This document shows, one piece after another, positions 8,884 to 16,953 of a DNA stretch of 28,836 bases (position 1 is its first letter; every line of letters starts with the position of its first letter). A program made the translations under genes and the position numbers. This DNA comes from Tepidimicrobium sp. GTDB lineage: Bacteria > Bacillota > Clostridia > Tissierellales > Tepidimicrobiaceae. Where the stretch lies: the NCBI GenBank assembly GCA_012839395.1, contig DUNJ01000066.1, positions 1 through 28,836 on the forward strand. The letters are read 5' to 3'. The notes beneath the pieces are model-generated. The model made no database searches. It was not told where the DNA came from and saw nothing but the letters and a program-made list of their open reading frames with translations.

Positions 8884-8923
8884 TAGTAGCCAAGTGATCA
8901 AAGGATCACTTGGCTACTATTAT
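8884..8923 (+). terminator. Terminator of the yedE operon
   Basis: A perfect 16-bp stem (8884-8899 / 8904-8919) with loop AAAG is followed by a T-rich stretch. It is one of the strongest hairpins in the window. Confidence 0.85.
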
Positions 8924-9055
8924 TATAAGTGTTTTCATTTAATTTAAACTCGATGCAGGTTAAGTTAAAAAGGAAATGGATTAATAAATTAGAATATAGT
9001 ATCATGGGTATAGGTGGAATATGTTAGGATCAAATATTAAGGGGGTATTCAAGTA

Positions 9056-9184
9056 ATGGGTTCATTGGCTAGTCTGATTATGCTATTTCTATATCTTTTT
9101 ATACCTTCAATTATATTGTATATGATCATTAAGACGGCTATAAAAAATGCAATAAGGGAACTAAAGGATGATGGGATTCTTTAA
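9056..9184 (+). CDS. Small hydrophobic membrane peptide, 42 residues
   Basis: ATG at 9056 is preceded by AAGGGGG about ten bases upstream. The product begins MGSLASLIMLFLYLF, continues with a single hydrophobic helix and ends in a charged tail (IRELKDDGIL). One membrane span is expected. A terminator-like stem (10 bp plus an inner 4 bp, 9206-9257) follows at once, so this looks like a self-contained unit between the yedE terminator and the FMN reductase gene. I do not recognise a family. It could be chance, but the binding site, the composition and the terminator support a real gene. Confidence 0.5.
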   Translation: MGSLASLIMLFLYLFIPSIILYMIIKTAIKNAIRELKDDGIL

Positions 9185-9205
9185 ATAACTAATAAACACT
9201 ATCTT

Positions 9206-9262
9206 AAAGCTAGATACCTGCTAGATCAATACCTTTAGCAATCAGGGATCTAGCTTTATTGC
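9206..9262. terminator. Terminator between the membrane peptide gene and the FMN reductase gene
   Basis: The outer stem is 9206-9215 with 9248-9257 (10 bp perfect); after a mismatch the inner stem is 9217-9220 with 9243-9246. A-rich on the left and T-rich on the right, it could serve both convergent genes. Confidence 0.6.
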
Positions 9263-9283
9263 TTTATGAGGTAAAATAATTGC

Positions 9284-9841
9284 CTACCTATTAGATGATT
9301 GGATAATCTCTATAAATTGAAGGAAACTATCAATCCTGTTGTCTAATTTTTTTATAGTACTTTGATTGGTTAGATTTCCATCTTCATCCATATGGTCTTG
9401 AATTCGTGCAAATAAGAACTCATTATTTGGCATGCTATACATTTGAAAAGCGCCTGAGTTTAGCACCTGCCTAAGATGACCTTGCATTCTGGCTGTCCCT
9501 ATACCGCCACTAGATGCTCCCATAAGCATGTAGGGCTTTTTCATCATTACATAATCATCTCTCGAAAACCAATCCAAGGCGTTTTTCAAAACTCCAGGGA
9601 TGGAATGGTTATACTCTGGAGATATAATTATGATTCCATCCTTGTTTTTGATTTGCCCTCTAGCATGTAATATAGGCCTGGGCACATTATCCTCTAGATC
9701 CTCATTAAACAAGGGGAAATCTTCAATATCAATTATTTGAAAATAGGCCTTATCCTTATAGTTTTTCATTATGTATCTTGCGATCTTCATATTATAAGAA
9801 TCTTTTCTTAAGCTACCTACCAATATTCCAATGCGAACCAT
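9284..9841 (-). CDS. NADPH-dependent FMN reductase family flavoprotein
   Basis: The product has 185 residues, the usual size. The flavodoxin-like fold shows the phosphate-binding loop GSLRKDSYN (9-17) near the N-terminus and the flavin-contact motif PEYNHSIPGVLKNALDW, then GASSGGIGTARMQ. These are the marks of the azoreductase/chromate reductase-like NAD(P)H:FMN or quinone reductases. The start follows AAGGAGGGTG. It is monocistronic. The natural substrate cannot be read from the sequence; quinones or free FMN are the usual ones. Confidence 0.9.
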   Translation of the reverse strand: MVRIGILVGSLRKDSYNMKIARYIMKNYKDKAYFQIIDIEDFPLFNEDLEDNVPRPILHARGQIKNKDGIIIISPEYNHSIPGVLKNALDWFSRDDYVMMKKPYMLMGASSGGIGTARMQGHLRQVLNSGAFQMYSMPNNEFLFARIQDHMDEDGNLTNQSTIKKLDNRIDSFLQFIEIIQSSNR

Positions 9842-9887
9842 AAAACACCCTCCTTATATGCTTCATACTATGGATATACCCTATATG

Positions 9888-9916
9888 TTGACAAGTTATC
9901 AGGGTATTCATATTAT
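9888..9916 (+). promoter_or_regulatory. Strong orphan promoter on the plus strand
   Basis: A perfect TTGACA (9888-9893), a 17-base spacer and TATTAT (9911-9916). It points away from the FMN reductase gene into a 100-base gap with no recognisable plus-strand gene. The -35 lies inside an inverted repeat, ATACCCT (9875-9881) / AGGGTAT (9901-9907), which could be an operator. Confidence 0.6.
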
Positions 9917-9922
9917 TTCAAA

Positions 9923-10050
9923 TATATTAGGCAAATATGTAATAGTAGAGTGGCTAATTTTCATTCCGATAGTGAGGAAACTATGTTAATAGCAAATTAT
10001 TTAAGGATAGAAAAAAGAATAAAAAAGCTAGGGGTTTTCCCTAGCCTTTT
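9923..10050 (+). ncRNA. Candidate small RNA between a strong promoter and a hairpin terminator
   Basis: The predicted transcript would start about seven bases after TATTAT and end at the GCTAGGG/CCCTAGC hairpin (10027-10045) followed by TTTT. It would be about 125 bases. A 24-codon ORF (9983-10057, GTGAGGA upstream) runs through it and into the terminator, so a small peptide is an alternative. No homology is recognised. The RNA converges on the 3' end of the 3D-domain gene and could act on it in cis. Confidence 0.35.
10021..10046 (-). terminator. Terminator of the 3D-domain protein gene
   Basis: On the minus strand the GC-rich stem (10039-10045 / 10027-10033) is followed by a run of six T. 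It starts just past the stop codon at 10049. On the plus strand it has a weaker T-run of four, so it may work in both directions. Confidence 0.8.
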
Positions 10051-11107
10051 AGTTTAAAATATGCACTTTTACACTTCGCCTACCAAATCTTCTAGCTTCG
10101 CTGGCGGTATCGAAAAATAGGTCTATCCTATTTCCTTTGATAGCTCCACCAGTATCCTCCGCTATAGCGTAGCCATAGTCCTTAGTACCATCTAGGCTTT
10201 CTATATATAGCTTAGTACCTAGGGGTATTACCCTTGGGTCGACGGATACAGTGCCTCTCCTTGCCCGGGTTCCAGAAGCTGTTATACCATAGCCCCTATC
10301 CCCGGGATTCTTACCGCAACTTGCGAAGGATAGATCATATCCTGTTGCCGTCATGGTAACTATTTTTCGGGCGTTCAGGCCACCCCTTGAGGCCATCTGA
10401 GGTTTGGAAGGGGCTGAATTTTTGGGAGTTGTTTTTTCCTTTGTACCCTCTTCCACTATTTCGGGAATCGGTTTTTTAACCACTTCCTCCCCTAAAATGT
10501 CCTCAGAAACAAGCTTATCATTTTCAAATACCTTCTTTATCTCTATATTTTTTATTCCGTCTTGTCCTTTTTGCACTACCTTTGAAACTCCAATATCCAG
10601 CTTATCCGACTTGTTAACTATCTTTTCATGGGGAATGCTTTTTTCAACATTTTCAACTACTTCCTTTACTCTAAATACCTGTATTTCTCCTCCATTGGGC
10701 ACATCTTCGCTTAATGATGGTATGGTATAGTCGTTTTTCCCCAAAGATATATTTAAGTCCTTCAATATATCCTTGACGTTAACGTGTACGGATTTCACCT
10801 CTTCCTTCTCTTTACCTATGATTAATGTATAATATTTTGGCTGCTTTATTATAATATGTGAATTGTGTTCTAATTTGGCATCTAAAGGAAGGTTTATATA
10901 TGCACCATCGGCTAATACTATCTCCTCTGACTTCAGAAGGTCTTCTACAGTACTATGGTAGGATACTACCTCAATTGTCTTGCCATCTATTATGATGGTG
11001 ACCTCCTTAGCCCTGTACATATATATTCCTAAGGTCAAACTGGCTACTATAGCGAGGATAGTCAGTATTTTAAAACGACTTGACTTGTCCTCTGAAATAT
11101 CTTCCAT
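10049..11107 (-). CDS. YabE-like cell-wall protein (DUF348, G5, 3D domains)
   Basis: The product has 352 residues. A short cytoplasmic head is followed by one membrane anchor (about 14-31), two DUF348 ubiquitin-like repeats (about 35-90 and 93-145, for example VTIIIDGKTIEVVS), a G5-like region (about 147-210), a Pro/Lys/Thr linker (215-240) and a C-terminal 3D domain (about 248-352). The three conserved aspartates of the 3D domain are Asp290 (SVDPRVIPLG), Asp318 (EDTGGAIKG) and Asp329 (RIDLFF). The architecture is that of YabE and other resuscitation/stationary-phase proteins whose 3D domain is a lytic transglycosylase-like fold acting on peptidoglycan. In Bacillus subtilis yabE sits between yabD (tatD) and rnmV; here it lies a few kilobases upstream on the other strand. 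Confidence 0.9.
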   Translation of the reverse strand: MEDISEDKSSRFKILTILAIVASLTLGIYMYRAKEVTIIIDGKTIEVVSYHSTVEDLLKSEEIVLADGAYINLPLDAKLEHNSHIIIKQPKYYTLIIGKEKEEVKSVHVNVKDILKDLNISLGKNDYTIPSLSEDVPNGGEIQVFRVKEVVENVEKSIPHEKIVNKSDKLDIGVSKVVQKGQDGIKNIEIKKVFENDKLVSEDILGEEVVKKPIPEIVEEGTKEKTTPKNSAPSKPQMASRGGLNARKIVTMTATGYDLSFASCGKNPGDRGYGITASGTRARRGTVSVDPRVIPLGTKLYIESLDGTKDYGYAIAEDTGGAIKGNRIDLFFDTASEARRFGRRSVKVHILN

Positions 11108-11139
11108 GTTTTTCCCTCCTGTTTTTTTAACTGCCTTGT

Positions 11140-11168
11140 ATTCTATGCAAAATAAATTTTGCTGTCAA
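11140..11168 (-). promoter_or_regulatory. Promoter of the YabE-like gene
   Basis: On the minus strand: TTGACA (11163-11168), a 17-base spacer, TAGAAT (11140-11145). It lies about 35 bases upstream of the ATG, leaving a short leader with an AGGAGGG site. Confidence 0.75.
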
Positions 11169-11515
11169 CTTTTTTGCCCAAAAAGTGGCATAAAGATACT
11201 AAAAAATAGAACTTATACCATACGAAAACTATTATTCCCTATAGCATTCAATATATTCAGAATGTTGTAAAACGCCTTCAACCTCGGTAATGAAGCGGGA
11301 TGTAGGGGATAGGTATATTCTCATAAATAGGTGGATAAGGAAATAGGATAAAAATTGTTAAGTTTTCGTAACAATTTTAGAGATCATACAAAGGGTGGTT
11401 GAATTTAATCTTCAATATGCATAATGGAAATTATTTAAAAAATATTATGTTATTATAATATATAGGGCTAATAGGATCAGGATGGTATAGGATAAGATCC
11501 ATAGGAGGGGATAGG
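11169..11515 (+). other. Divergent intergenic region before mtnA
   Basis: About 350 bases without a gene. It contains a perfect 10-bp inverted repeat (11351-11360 / 11369-11378, loop of eight) without a T-run, which could be an operator or an RNA hairpin. A TATAAT (11454-11459), with a weak TTATTT 17 bases upstream, is the likeliest mtnA promoter. I looked for a SAM-I riboswitch pattern, given the mtnA product, and did not find one. Confidence 0.4.
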
Positions 11516-12553
11516 GTGAATAAGTTTAAATCTATTGAATTTAAGGATAATATATTGTATTTAATCGATCAAAGAAAGCTTCCCACTACATATGAGATAT
11601 TTGAGTGTAGGGATTATAGGGATGTGGACTTTGCCATAAAGGATATGGTGGTAAGGGGGGCACCGGCTATAGGGGTAACGGCTGCCTATGGTGCGGTATT
11701 GGCGGCTGATGAATTTAAAGAGGAGGAAAAGCCCATATTCTTTGAAAAACTACATAATGCATTGGATATACTGAATAGGTCTAGACCTACGGCGGTGAAC
11801 CTTATGTGGGCTATTGATAGGATGAGGAAAGCGGTAGAGAGGAGTAAGGACCTAGAAACAGTGGATATATGTGAAATGCTATTGAGAGAGGCCAATAGTA
11901 TATATGATGAAGATATTAGGAGCAATAAAGCTATGGCTCGATATGGGAATAGCGTAATAGAGCAAGGGGATAACATATTGACCCATTGCAATACGGGGGC
12001 TCTTGCCACTGTGGCTTATGGAACGGCATTGGGGGTAATTAGGGAAGCTCATTATACTAGAAAGAATATATTTGTCTATGTAGATGAGACTAGGCCCAGG
12101 CTACAAGGGAGTAAACTCACCGCTTGGGAATTAGTTCAGGAGGAGATACCTACTAAATTGATTGCAGATAATGTAGCAGCTACATTGATAAGGGATGGGA
12201 AGATAGATATAATCCTTGTAGGTGCCGATAGGATAGCCTCAAATGGGGACACAGCTAATAAGATTGGGACCTTTATGTTATCGGTAGTAGCTAAAGTTTA
12301 TGGAGTTCCCTTCTACATAGTGGCCCCTACTACTACCATAGATTTTGAAATTAAAACTGGGGATGATATTCAGATAGAGGAGAGGAGCTATAAGGAGATT
12401 ACCCATATAGGTGGGATTAGAATTGCGCCGGAGGGGATTGATGTATACAATCCAGCCTTTGATATAACCCCAAATGAGAATATAACTGGCATAATAACGG
12501 AGAAGGGGATTATAAGGCCACCATTTAGGGAGGAGATAGGAAGACTGAAGTAG
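11516..12553 (+). CDS. mtnA: S-methyl-5-thioribose-1-phosphate isomerase MtnA
   Basis: The product has 345 residues and a GTG start behind AGGAGGGG. The enzyme isomerises methylthioribose-1-phosphate to methylthioribulose-1-phosphate in 5'-methylthioadenosine recycling. Visible family marks are the phosphate-binding VVRGAPAIGV (45-54), RPTAVNL, the catalytic cysteine in THCNTGALAT (Cys158) and the catalytic aspartate in GADRIASNGD (Asp238), then ANKIGT. Related eIF2B-type proteins lack the Cys/Asp pair, which supports MtnA. The phosphorylase gene follows after 11 bases, giving the two consecutive steps in one operon. Confidence 0.95.
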   Translation: MNKFKSIEFKDNILYLIDQRKLPTTYEIFECRDYRDVDFAIKDMVVRGAPAIGVTAAYGAVLAADEFKEEEKPIFFEKLHNALDILNRSRPTAVNLMWAIDRMRKAVERSKDLETVDICEMLLREANSIYDEDIRSNKAMARYGNSVIEQGDNILTHCNTGALATVAYGTALGVIREAHYTRKNIFVYVDETRPRLQGSKLTAWELVQEEIPTKLIADNVAATLIRDGKIDIILVGADRIASNGDTANKIGTFMLSVVAKVYGVPFYIVAPTTTIDFEIKTGDDIQIEERSYKEITHIGGIRIAPEGIDVYNPAFDITPNENITGIITEKGIIRPPFREEIGRLK

Positions 12554-12564
12554 GGGGTGTTAAT

Positions 12565-13332
12565 ATGGGAAAGGCCATAATTGGAGGTACCGGTGTTTAT
12601 AAAGCAGGGAATATAGTTACAAAGAAGGTAGTAGACACTATGTATGGCCAGGTTGAGTTGGATATATTGGATATAGACGGAGAGGATATAGTGTTTTTGG
12701 CTAGACATGGAAAGGATCATTCGGTTCCTCCCCACCTGATAAATTATAGGGCCAATATGATGGCATTGAAGAGGGCAGGAGTGGAGTATATCTATTCTAC
12801 TGTGGCAGTGGGGTCTTGTAATGAAAACTATAAACCAGGGGATATTGTAGTTATAGAAGATTTTTTAGATTTCACCAAATCCAGGCCATTAACCTTCTTT
12901 GAGGGTGGAAATGAACCGGTAAGACATGTGGATATGAGCCATCCTTATTGTAAGAACTTGATAGATAGGTTTTATGATATGGCCAAAAGGGAAGGATTGG
13001 TCATAGGGGGCAGTGGGGTCTATGTATGTACTGAGGGACCAAGGTTTGAAACGGCCCAGGAGATACAGATGTTTAAAAGATTGGGCGGCGATGTGGTGGG
13101 AATGACCAATGTGCCAGAGGTAGTGTTGGCTAAGGAGTTGGGAATCTGTTACTCGGCTATTGGGATAGTATCCAATTGGTGCACCGGAATGGCTGGAGAG
13201 ATTACATTGCACGATATACAGGGGACTATAGAGGCGAATAGGGAGAGGCTAACCCAGGTATTTATGGAGGTGTTTAGGGAAGGTTTAAATAAAGACAACT
13301 GCAATTGCAGCAACTCCTTAATGGAGCTGTAG
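12565..13332 (+). CDS. mtnP: MTAP-family purine nucleoside phosphorylase (methylthioadenosine or methylthioinosine phosphorylase)
   Basis: The product has 255 residues. It cleaves a methylthionucleoside with phosphate to give methylthioribose-1-phosphate, the substrate of MtnA encoded just upstream. Motifs are GGTGVY (7-12), the phosphate-binding RHG (47-49), YRANMMALK (61-69), TEGPRFET (156-163) and GMTNVPEV (179-186). At the base-recognition position the sequence reads VSNWCTG (Asn204), whereas adenine-specific MTAPs such as the human enzyme carry Asp there. Asn favours 6-oxopurines, as in methylthioinosine phosphorylase of Pseudomonas. So this enzyme may need prior deamination of methylthioadenosine, or may be broad. 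The symbol mtnP is used in the loose sense. The C-terminus has an odd NCNCSN stretch. Confidence 0.88.
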   Translation: MGKAIIGGTGVYKAGNIVTKKVVDTMYGQVELDILDIDGEDIVFLARHGKDHSVPPHLINYRANMMALKRAGVEYIYSTVAVGSCNENYKPGDIVVIEDFLDFTKSRPLTFFEGGNEPVRHVDMSHPYCKNLIDRFYDMAKREGLVIGGSGVYVCTEGPRFETAQEIQMFKRLGGDVVGMTNVPEVVLAKELGICYSAIGIVSNWCTGMAGEITLHDIQGTIEANRERLTQVFMEVFREGLNKDNCNCSNSLMEL

Positions 13333-13353
13333 GCGAAGACTGGAGGTTATTAT

Positions 13354-14538
13354 ATGAATGATTATGGTTTTAACACAAGAGCGATACATGGAGGCAGTGA
13401 TGGAAAGAATCCAGACAATGCACTAAATCCTCCAATATTTCAAACTTCCACCTTTGTATTTGATGATATAGATCATGTGGAGCGGACTATGTCCTTTGAA
13501 TCCGACGATTATGTTTATACCAGGGGGAATAATCCAACCCTAAGGCTGTTTGAAAATAGGATGGCCCAGTTGGAATATGGTAAGGGAGCGGTAGCCTTTT
13601 CTTCGGGAATGGCGGCTATATCCTCCACATTATTTTCTCTCCTAAAGCTAGGGGATAATGTGATAATCCATAGAACTCTTTATGGTTCTAGCTATACATT
13701 AGCAACCCAGCTATTACCTAGATACGGAATAGGATATAAGCTGGTAGATTTGACCCATTTAGAAGAGCTAGAGGAGGCTATAGATCAAAACACCAAGGTT
13801 ATATATTTTGAAAGTCCATCCAACCCAGATCTATCTATAATAGATATTCGGGAAGTGGTAAAGAGAGCTAAGGAGGAGGATATAAAGGTAGTAGTGGACA
13901 ATACCTTTGCATCGCCTTATTTTCAAAATCCACTTATATTGGGAGCCGATGTGGTAGTCCACAGTGCAACCAAGTATATATGCGGCCATGGGGATGTGGT
14001 AGGAGGGGTTGCCATATCTATGGACGAGGATTATATCCATAGGTTGAAGTTTGACTATATGTGTGAATTTGGGGGGGTTATGAGCCCCTTTGATGCCTGG
14101 CTTCTATTGCGGGGACTAAAGACATTAGGGATTAGGATGAAACAACACGAGTCAAATGCCATGGTGTTAGCAAAATACTTACAGGAGAATCCAAGGGTTC
14201 GGCAGGTATACTATCCGGGTATTGAGGATTTTAAAGGATATGATATTGCCAGGAAGCAGATGAATGGATTTGGAGCCATTATAAGCTTTGAGGTGGAGGG
14301 TGGATTGGAGAAGGCGGTAAAAATCGTAGAAGGTCTTCAACTTATTAAATTGGCAGTAAGCCTTGGGGATTGTGAAACGCTAATAGAGGTACCAGCTGCT
14401 ATGACCCATAGGGGTTACCCAGTAGAGCAACTGGAGCGGTTTGGTTTTACCGAAAGTATGGTAAGGATATCCGTTGGCATAGAGGATGTAAATGATATTA
14501 TAGGCGATCTGGATCAGACCTTCAGGCAGGTATATTGA
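13354..14538 (+). CDS. Trans-sulfuration family PLP enzyme, probably methionine gamma-lyase
   Basis: The product has 394 residues, of the Cys/Met metabolism PLP family. The PLP lysine is Lys207 in SATKYICGHGD; other contacts are YTRGNNPT (55-62), SSGMAA (83-88) and VDNTFASP (181-188). The substrate-specifying end reads SLGDCETLIEVPAAMTH. Methionine gamma-lyase of Pseudomonas has Cys116 after Tyr-Gly; here the same spot is Ser112 (LYGSSY), so cystathionine gamma-lyase or synthase activity is also possible. It starts 21 bases after mtnP behind TGGAGG, so it is in the same operon. A methionine gamma-lyase would release methanethiol, ammonia and 2-oxobutyrate, linking it to methylthio metabolism. 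Confidence 0.8.
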   Translation: MNDYGFNTRAIHGGSDGKNPDNALNPPIFQTSTFVFDDIDHVERTMSFESDDYVYTRGNNPTLRLFENRMAQLEYGKGAVAFSSGMAAISSTLFSLLKLGDNVIIHRTLYGSSYTLATQLLPRYGIGYKLVDLTHLEELEEAIDQNTKVIYFESPSNPDLSIIDIREVVKRAKEEDIKVVVDNTFASPYFQNPLILGADVVVHSATKYICGHGDVVGGVAISMDEDYIHRLKFDYMCEFGGVMSPFDAWLLLRGLKTLGIRMKQHESNAMVLAKYLQENPRVRQVYYPGIEDFKGYDIARKQMNGFGAIISFEVEGGLEKAVKIVEGLQLIKLAVSLGDCETLIEVPAAMTHRGYPVEQLERFGFTESMVRISVGIEDVNDIIGDLDQTFRQVY

Positions 14539-14575
14539 TGCTATGCGCATTTTCCACAGTTTGGTTGGCTTTATC

Positions 14576-14604
14576 TTGACAATAATTGCAAATTACTGTA
14601 TATT
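14576..14604 (+). promoter_or_regulatory. Promoter of the metG T-box transcript
   Basis: TTGACA (14576-14581), a spacer of exactly 17 bases, TATATT (14599-14604). The T-box stem I begins a few tens of bases downstream. Confidence 0.85.
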
Positions 14605-14611
14605 ATTGAAG

Positions 14612-14900
14612 TATATAATCCGTTATAGAGGTAAAACTTATAGGCAAAGGTGATGAAGGGAATAGTAGGTGCAATCCAATACATTAGAGAGCCGGGATAG
14701 GTGAAAACCGGTGTTGAGGGTTGGACTGAATATGGCCCCTAAACCTTGCGATCGAAGGCTAGTAGGTCGTAACGGTGGCATCCGTTATCAAGTGCAGGGT
14801 TATATAATAACCTTTAAAGGTCCAAGTTGCGAAGCTTGGGCGAATTAGAGTGGTAACACGAAATTGAACCTTCGTCTCTATGGGAGATGAGGGTTTTTTT
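14612..14900 (+). promoter_or_regulatory. T-box riboswitch responding to tRNA-Met
   Basis: Stem I carries the AGTA/GA element (GAATAGTAG, near 14660) and a specifier loop reading GAATATGGC, in which the codon is ATG (14732-14734), that is methionine. The T-box sequence at 14847-14860 is AGAGTGGTAACACG, a variant of AGGGTGGNACCGCG. Its TGGT can pair with the ACCA end of uncharged tRNA-Met. It ends in a terminator stem (about 14867-14893) and a T-run. Low methionyl-tRNA should stabilise the antiterminator and turn on metG. Confidence 0.93.
14868..14900 (+). terminator. T-box attenuator terminator
   Basis: A stem of about 11-12 bp with G-T wobbles (ACCTTCGTCTC / GGGAGATGAGGGT) and a short loop is followed by seven T. 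It is mutually exclusive with the antiterminator formed by the T-box sequence. Confidence 0.85.
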
Positions 14901-14928
14901 ACTTTAAATCAATACGGGAGGGATGAAT

Positions 14929-16866
14929 GTGAAAAAGTTCTATATAACGACGCCTATATATTATCCAAGCGATAACCTACATATAGGCCACACATATACT
15001 ACGGTAGCAGCAGATACTTTAAAGAGGTTTAAGCGGGCTCAAGGATATGATGCATATCTTGTAACCGGTTCCGATGAACATGGACAGAAAATATTGCAAA
15101 AGGCCCAGGAAAATGGTATGAAGCCAAAGGAATATATAGATGGAATAGTAGAGGATATAAAGAAACTTTGGAGGATGTTAGATATATCCTATGATGAATT
15201 TATAAGGACTACCGATGAAGCCCATGAAAGAAGTGTGCAAAAGGTGTTTGAAAAGCTATATGAGCAAGGAGATATATATAAGTCCAAGTACGAAGGGCTA
15301 TATTGCACACCTTGTGAGGCATTTTGGGCGGAAAGTCAGTTGGATGATGGAAAATGTCCCGATTGTGGAAGGGATGTTCATTTGACTGACGAGGAGGCAT
15401 ATTTTTTCAGACTATCTAAGTATAGGGATAGGATAATAGAGCTATACAAGAACAACCCAGAATTTGTACAGCCAGATTCTAGAAGGAACGAGATGCTAAA
15501 CAATTTCTTAAAGGAGGGGTTGGAGGATCTCTGCGTATCTAGGACCAGCTTCGATTGGGGTATACGGGTACCATTCGATTCAAAACATATAGTATATGTA
15601 TGGATAGATGCCTTATTATGCTATATAACCGCTTTAGGGTATGGTTCTAAGGATGATTCCAAATTCAAAAAGTATTGGCCTGCAGATGTTCATCTAGTAG
15701 GGAAGGAGATAGTTCGCTTCCATACCATAATATGGCCAGCGGTGTTAATGGCATTGGATATAGAGTTGCCAAAGAAGGTATTTGGCCATGGCTGGATACT
15801 ATTTGAAGAGGATAAGATGTCTAAGTCTAAGGGTAATGTAATATATCCAGAGCCCTTAATTGAGTTATATGGTATAGATGCATTTAAATACTTCCTATTG
15901 AGGGAATTTTCCTTTGGTAGAGATGGATCCTTTTCTAGGGAGAAGTTTTTACAGCGATTGAATTCGGATTTAGCCAATGACTTGGGGAATTTAGTGAGCA
16001 GAACAATCACCATGGTAGAAAAATACAATGAAGGACTATTGCCATCGCCAGACAAAGAAGAGGAAATAGATAAATCCCTTATAAAAATAGCTATAGATGC
16101 AGCTAAAAAAGTAGAGGACAATATGGATAGGTTAAACTATAGCCAGGCGCTGGAGGAGATTTGGAAACTGATTAGGAGGACCAATAAATATATTGATGAG
16201 ACTACTCCTTGGATATTGATAAAAGAGGATAAGGATAGGCTGAATACGGTTCTATACAACCTGGTGGAAAGCATAAGGATAGTATCTATATTGATCAATC
16301 CGTTTATGGAGAACACCTCCAAACTGATATTGGATCAATTGGGACTAGAGCCCGAGGTTAATTGGGAAGATGCCAAGGAGTGGGGTCTTATGAAAGCAGG
16401 AGTCAAGGTGAAAAGAGGAGATGTACTATTCCCCAGGTTGGATATAGAGAAGGAATTGGTAAGGCATAATGAGGCAAATGAAAAGCTGATAGAGGAGAGG
16501 TTGGAAAGGCAGCGTAGGAAGGAGAAGGAATCCGTGGAAGAACAGTTTATAACCATAGATGATTTTGCTAAGATAAAGTTTAAAGTGGCAGAGGTAGTGG
16601 AAGCAAAGGAACACCCCAAAGCCGATAAGCTATTGATATTGCAGTTGAAGGTGGGGAATGAGAGAAGGCAGGTGGTAGCGGGAATAAAGAAATACTATAA
16701 GCCAGAAGAGCTAGTGGGCAAGAAGGTAGTAATAGTGGCCAACTTAAAGCCCATTAAGCTAAGGGGGGAGGAATCCAACGGTATGATATTGGCAGCTGAA
16801 AAGGATGGAGAGCTGACCCTCTTATCCACATTGGAGGATATAGATTCAGGTGCTATCATATCATAG
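14929..16866 (+). CDS. metG: Methionyl-tRNA synthetase
   Basis: The product has 645 residues from GTG 14929. I prefer this to the ATG at 14923, because GGGAGGG ends directly at that ATG, while the GTG lies at the normal six-base distance and gives the usual MKKFYITTPIYYPS start. The enzyme charges tRNA-Met. Motifs are HIGH (18-21), a zinc knuckle with Cys126, Cys129, Cys143 and Cys146, and KMSKS (296-300). An anticodon-binding helical domain follows, and a C-terminal tRNA-binding OB fold (about 540-645, KVAEVVEAKEHPKADKL) that dimerises the protein. Control is by the T-box above. It begins the metG-tatD-rnmV-ksgA block conserved in Firmicutes. Confidence 0.97.
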   Translation: MKKFYITTPIYYPSDNLHIGHTYTTVAADTLKRFKRAQGYDAYLVTGSDEHGQKILQKAQENGMKPKEYIDGIVEDIKKLWRMLDISYDEFIRTTDEAHERSVQKVFEKLYEQGDIYKSKYEGLYCTPCEAFWAESQLDDGKCPDCGRDVHLTDEEAYFFRLSKYRDRIIELYKNNPEFVQPDSRRNEMLNNFLKEGLEDLCVSRTSFDWGIRVPFDSKHIVYVWIDALLCYITALGYGSKDDSKFKKYWPADVHLVGKEIVRFHTIIWPAVLMALDIELPKKVFGHGWILFEEDKMSKSKGNVIYPEPLIELYGIDAFKYFLLREFSFGRDGSFSREKFLQRLNSDLANDLGNLVSRTITMVEKYNEGLLPSPDKEEEIDKSLIKIAIDAAKKVEDNMDRLNYSQALEEIWKLIRRTNKYIDETTPWILIKEDKDRLNTVLYNLVESIRIVSILINPFMENTSKLILDQLGLEPEVNWEDAKEWGLMKAGVKVKRGDVLFPRLDIEKELVRHNEANEKLIEERLERQRRKEKESVEEQFITIDDFAKIKFKVAEVVEAKEHPKADKLLILQLKVGNERRQVVAGIKKYYKPEELVGKKVVIVANLKPIKLRGEESNGMILAAEKDGELTLLSTLEDIDSGAIIS

Positions 16867-16878
16867 TTTAAAATGTAG

Positions 16879-16910
16879 AGCCTTAAGGGAATTCTCTTAA
16901 GGCTTTTATG
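16879..16910 (+). terminator. Terminator after metG
   Basis: A perfect 9-bp stem (16879-16887 / 16896-16904), loop of eight, followed by TTTATG. The T-run is short, so readthrough into tatD is likely. A TATAAT follows at once (16912-16917) and may give tatD its own start. Confidence 0.6.
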
Positions 16911-16953
16911 ATATAATATTTTAGATGAAACACTATATGGAAGGGGTTATTAT

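Noticed and set aside
11281..11515. SAM-I riboswitch upstream of mtnA
   Set aside because: No GA-rich P1 region, kink-turn pattern or terminator was found; only a simple inverted repeat is present.
15690..16619. Long minus-strand frames inside metG and other genes
   Set aside because: They are shadows of strongly conserved plus-strand genes and lack binding sites or family similarity.
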